Below, piece by piece: positions 4,825-5,966 of a stretch of DNA of 5,966 nt. Each line of letters begins with the position of its first letter. The stretch's first letter is position 1. The stretch comes from an uncultured Actinomyces sp. (GTDB lineage: Bacteria > Actinomycetota > Actinomycetes > Actinomycetales > Actinomycetaceae), in contig USHU01000074.1 in assembly GCA_900554605.1 (NCBI GenBank), forward strand, positions 1 to 5,966, written 5' to 3'. The translations under genes were made by a program, and so were the position numbers. Under the pieces are notes generated by a model. The model saw only the letters and a list, made by a program, of their open reading frames with translations. It was not told the origin of the DNA and made no database searches.

Positions 4825-5966
4825 TTAGAAATTCAGGGCAAGGACAGCTGCAACGCCACCAGAAATGAGCAGACCAAGAAGTACTCGCATCCACATCTTG
4901 GGAACACAGGTCGACACGCACACACTCACTCCATCGCGCAAAGCAGATCCCGTTGGCATCACCCACATTCCCCACAGGGCAAGAGTGGTCAGAACCCAGG
5001 TCAAGATGATCCACGAGGGACTCCCCGCCAGCCACGCATCAGACGTGATCGGCGCATGACCGGTCAACACAAGCGGAAACCACCATGTTCCGGGATCTCC
5101 GAAGGGGGTGGAGAAGAATCCAAAATCGGGGGACAAACCGAGAGGCTCGTAGAGGCCTCGGGAAAAGAGAATCCACTGCCCCCACGCCAAAGCGGCCCCG
5201 GGGGCTAGACCAACCGCAGTAGAGAGAATCCCTCCAAGCCCGGTGAAAGGAGCAACACCGAGTGCAGCCCAAGTGTCACTCGATCGCGCTTCTTGATTGA
5301 TGATCCTCCGATTTTCACGCCATTTATAGGCGCTCCCAAGCACTGCGAAGAGCGCGACGATCACCCCCACGCTGATCAACCCGATCAACCCCCTATATAA
5401 AGGAACCAGCGCCAGAGCAGAAAGAATGATCAACCCGAGAATATTCGCCGTCTTCACCTGCTGAGGAATATACGCGGGTGCTTGGGTTGCGAATTCGATA
5501 CTGGGTGGGATCGACGCCTGTCGATAGCCATCTTGAGCAGGTAGGTAGCTTGTCCCCGTTGACGAGGCCATGGGATGCGGGTAGTTAAAAAGCGAGGTTT
5601 CGTCGATGCTTGACTGCGCACCACCCATGAACTGCGGATATACCTGAGTTTCATCCGGAGATGAGAAGTCATTCGCTAATGCCGCAGTGCGATCCGGATC
5701 GAACTCTTCAATGACCGCGGTCTGTAAAGCATCATCGCCAAAGACCTGAGTCTCTTCACCAACGGGCTCATCCGGGACTGGTGAAACAGTTGGCACATTT
5801 CCTTCACGAACGGGTGCCAAGAGCCGTGCCCAATTGAGGTTTTCCCACGCTTGGCTTCCCCCGTAGATCGCAATCTTTTCAAGGGGGAACCCGCCCCAAT
5901 GTGCAAGATGACGGATGATGTAGTCAGGCTTTGGGCGAAGCTGAGGATCCGGGTGAAGTCCTTGGC
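4825..5966 (-). CDS. Multi-pass membrane protein of unknown function with Thr-rich acidic linker (5' end outside the window)
   Basis: I do not recognise the family. The frame is open to the right edge; 379 residues are visible, and numbers count from the first whole codon at 5964. Residues 1-52 look like the end of a folded cytoplasmic domain (IIRHLAHWGGFPLEKIAIYG at about 16-35). A low-complexity linker (about 53-170), rich in Pro, Thr, Ser, Asp and Glu, carries three similar motifs: EETQVF (70-75), DETQVY (104-109) and DETSLF (121-126). About six hydrophobic segments follow, near 173-190, 193-211, 232-252, 253-269, 316-336 and 357-377, with KWRENRR as a positive loop after the second. The chain ends LALNF. 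A TTG at 5820 could serve as a start, but the reading before it (such as GGSQAWENLNWARLL) is clearly protein-like, so the gene begins further right. The linker suggests a Ser/Thr-kinase or FHA link, but that is inference. Confidence 0.8.
   Translation of the reverse strand, partial: QGLHPDPQLRPKPDYIIRHLAHWGGFPLEKIAIYGGSQAWENLNWARLLAPVREGNVPTVSPVPDEPVGEETQVFGDDALQTAVIEEFDPDRTAALANDFSSPDETQVYPQFMGGAQSSIDETSLFNYPHPMASSTGTSYLPAQDGYRQASIPPSIEFATQAPAYIPQQVKTANILGLIILSALALVPLYRGLIGLISVGVIVALFAVLGSAYKWRENRRIINQEARSSDTWAALGVAPFTGLGGILSTAVGLAPGAALAWGQWILFSRGLYEPLGLSPDFGFFSTPFGDPGTWWFPLVLTGHAPITSDAWLAGSPSWIILTWVLTTLALWGMWVMPTGSALRDGVSVCVSTCVPKMWMRVLLGLLISGGVAAVLALNF

Noticed and set aside
3892..4828. 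+ strand frames opposite the DsbA-like gene (3892-4284, 4427-4828)
   Set aside because: The minus-strand frame has a transmembrane helix, CxxC and cis-Pro motif in the right order; the opposing translations show no family features.
5818..5820. TTG at 5820 as the true start of the right-edge membrane protein
   Set aside because: The same frame continues upstream without a stop to the window edge with protein-like sequence, and no ribosome site precedes the TTG, so the gene is simply cut by the window.
1..5966. CRISPR array or tandem direct repeats
   Set aside because: No regularly spaced direct repeats were seen; the lectin repeats are at protein level and are diverged in DNA.

Overview
The window looks like a piece of chromosome from a high-GC Gram-positive bacterium (Actinomycetota). 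An Actinomyces- or Schaalia-like host is a reasonable guess, but the sequence alone does not settle genus or species. Supporting signs are a GC-rich flavoprotein gene, a membrane-anchored DsbA-type thioredoxin protein with an actinobacterial Lys/Arg-rich N-terminal tail, a secreted ricin-type lectin, and a CsoR-family operator. All well-supported genes are on the minus strand, so the transcription order runs from right to left.

Right edge (4825-5966): the C-terminal 379 residues of a membrane protein whose start lies outside the window. An acidic, Pro/Thr-rich cytoplasmic-type linker leads into about six hydrophobic segments. After a 111-base gap comes a DsbA-family thiol-disulfide protein (3862-4713) with one N-terminal transmembrane helix, a CHVC active site and a cis-Pro loop. 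A strong hairpin terminator follows it (3790-3828). A tRNA-Thr(UGU) gene comes next (3582-3654) with a weaker terminator candidate behind it.

Middle (1840-3396): a secreted 518-residue protein made only of nine ricin-type repeats, read here as three beta-trefoils with no catalytic domain. It ends at a 14-bp hairpin (1786-1818).

Left (1-1490): the first 496 residues of a CoA-disulfide/CoA-persulfide reductase with the start of a fused C-terminal rhodanese domain; its 3' end is beyond the window. Its promoter carries a perfect 8-2-8 inverted repeat of the CsoR/CstR type between the -35 and -10 boxes and overlapping the -10. This is the most informative regulatory signal in the window. It suggests induction by persulfide (CstR-like) or copper (CsoR-like), and the target gene favours persulfide.

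Base composition changes sharply. The reductase is about two-thirds to three-quarters GC in sampled lines, whereas the lectin and DsbA-like genes are close to 50%. The genes appear to form several independent units: membrane protein plus DsbA-like, tRNA, lectin, and reductase. No CRISPR array, insertion sequence, integrase or phage gene was seen. No wholly new multi-gene system is evident; the best leads are the operator/reductase pair, the catalytic-domain-free triple lectin next to a tRNA, and repeated phospho-Thr-like motifs in the membrane protein.
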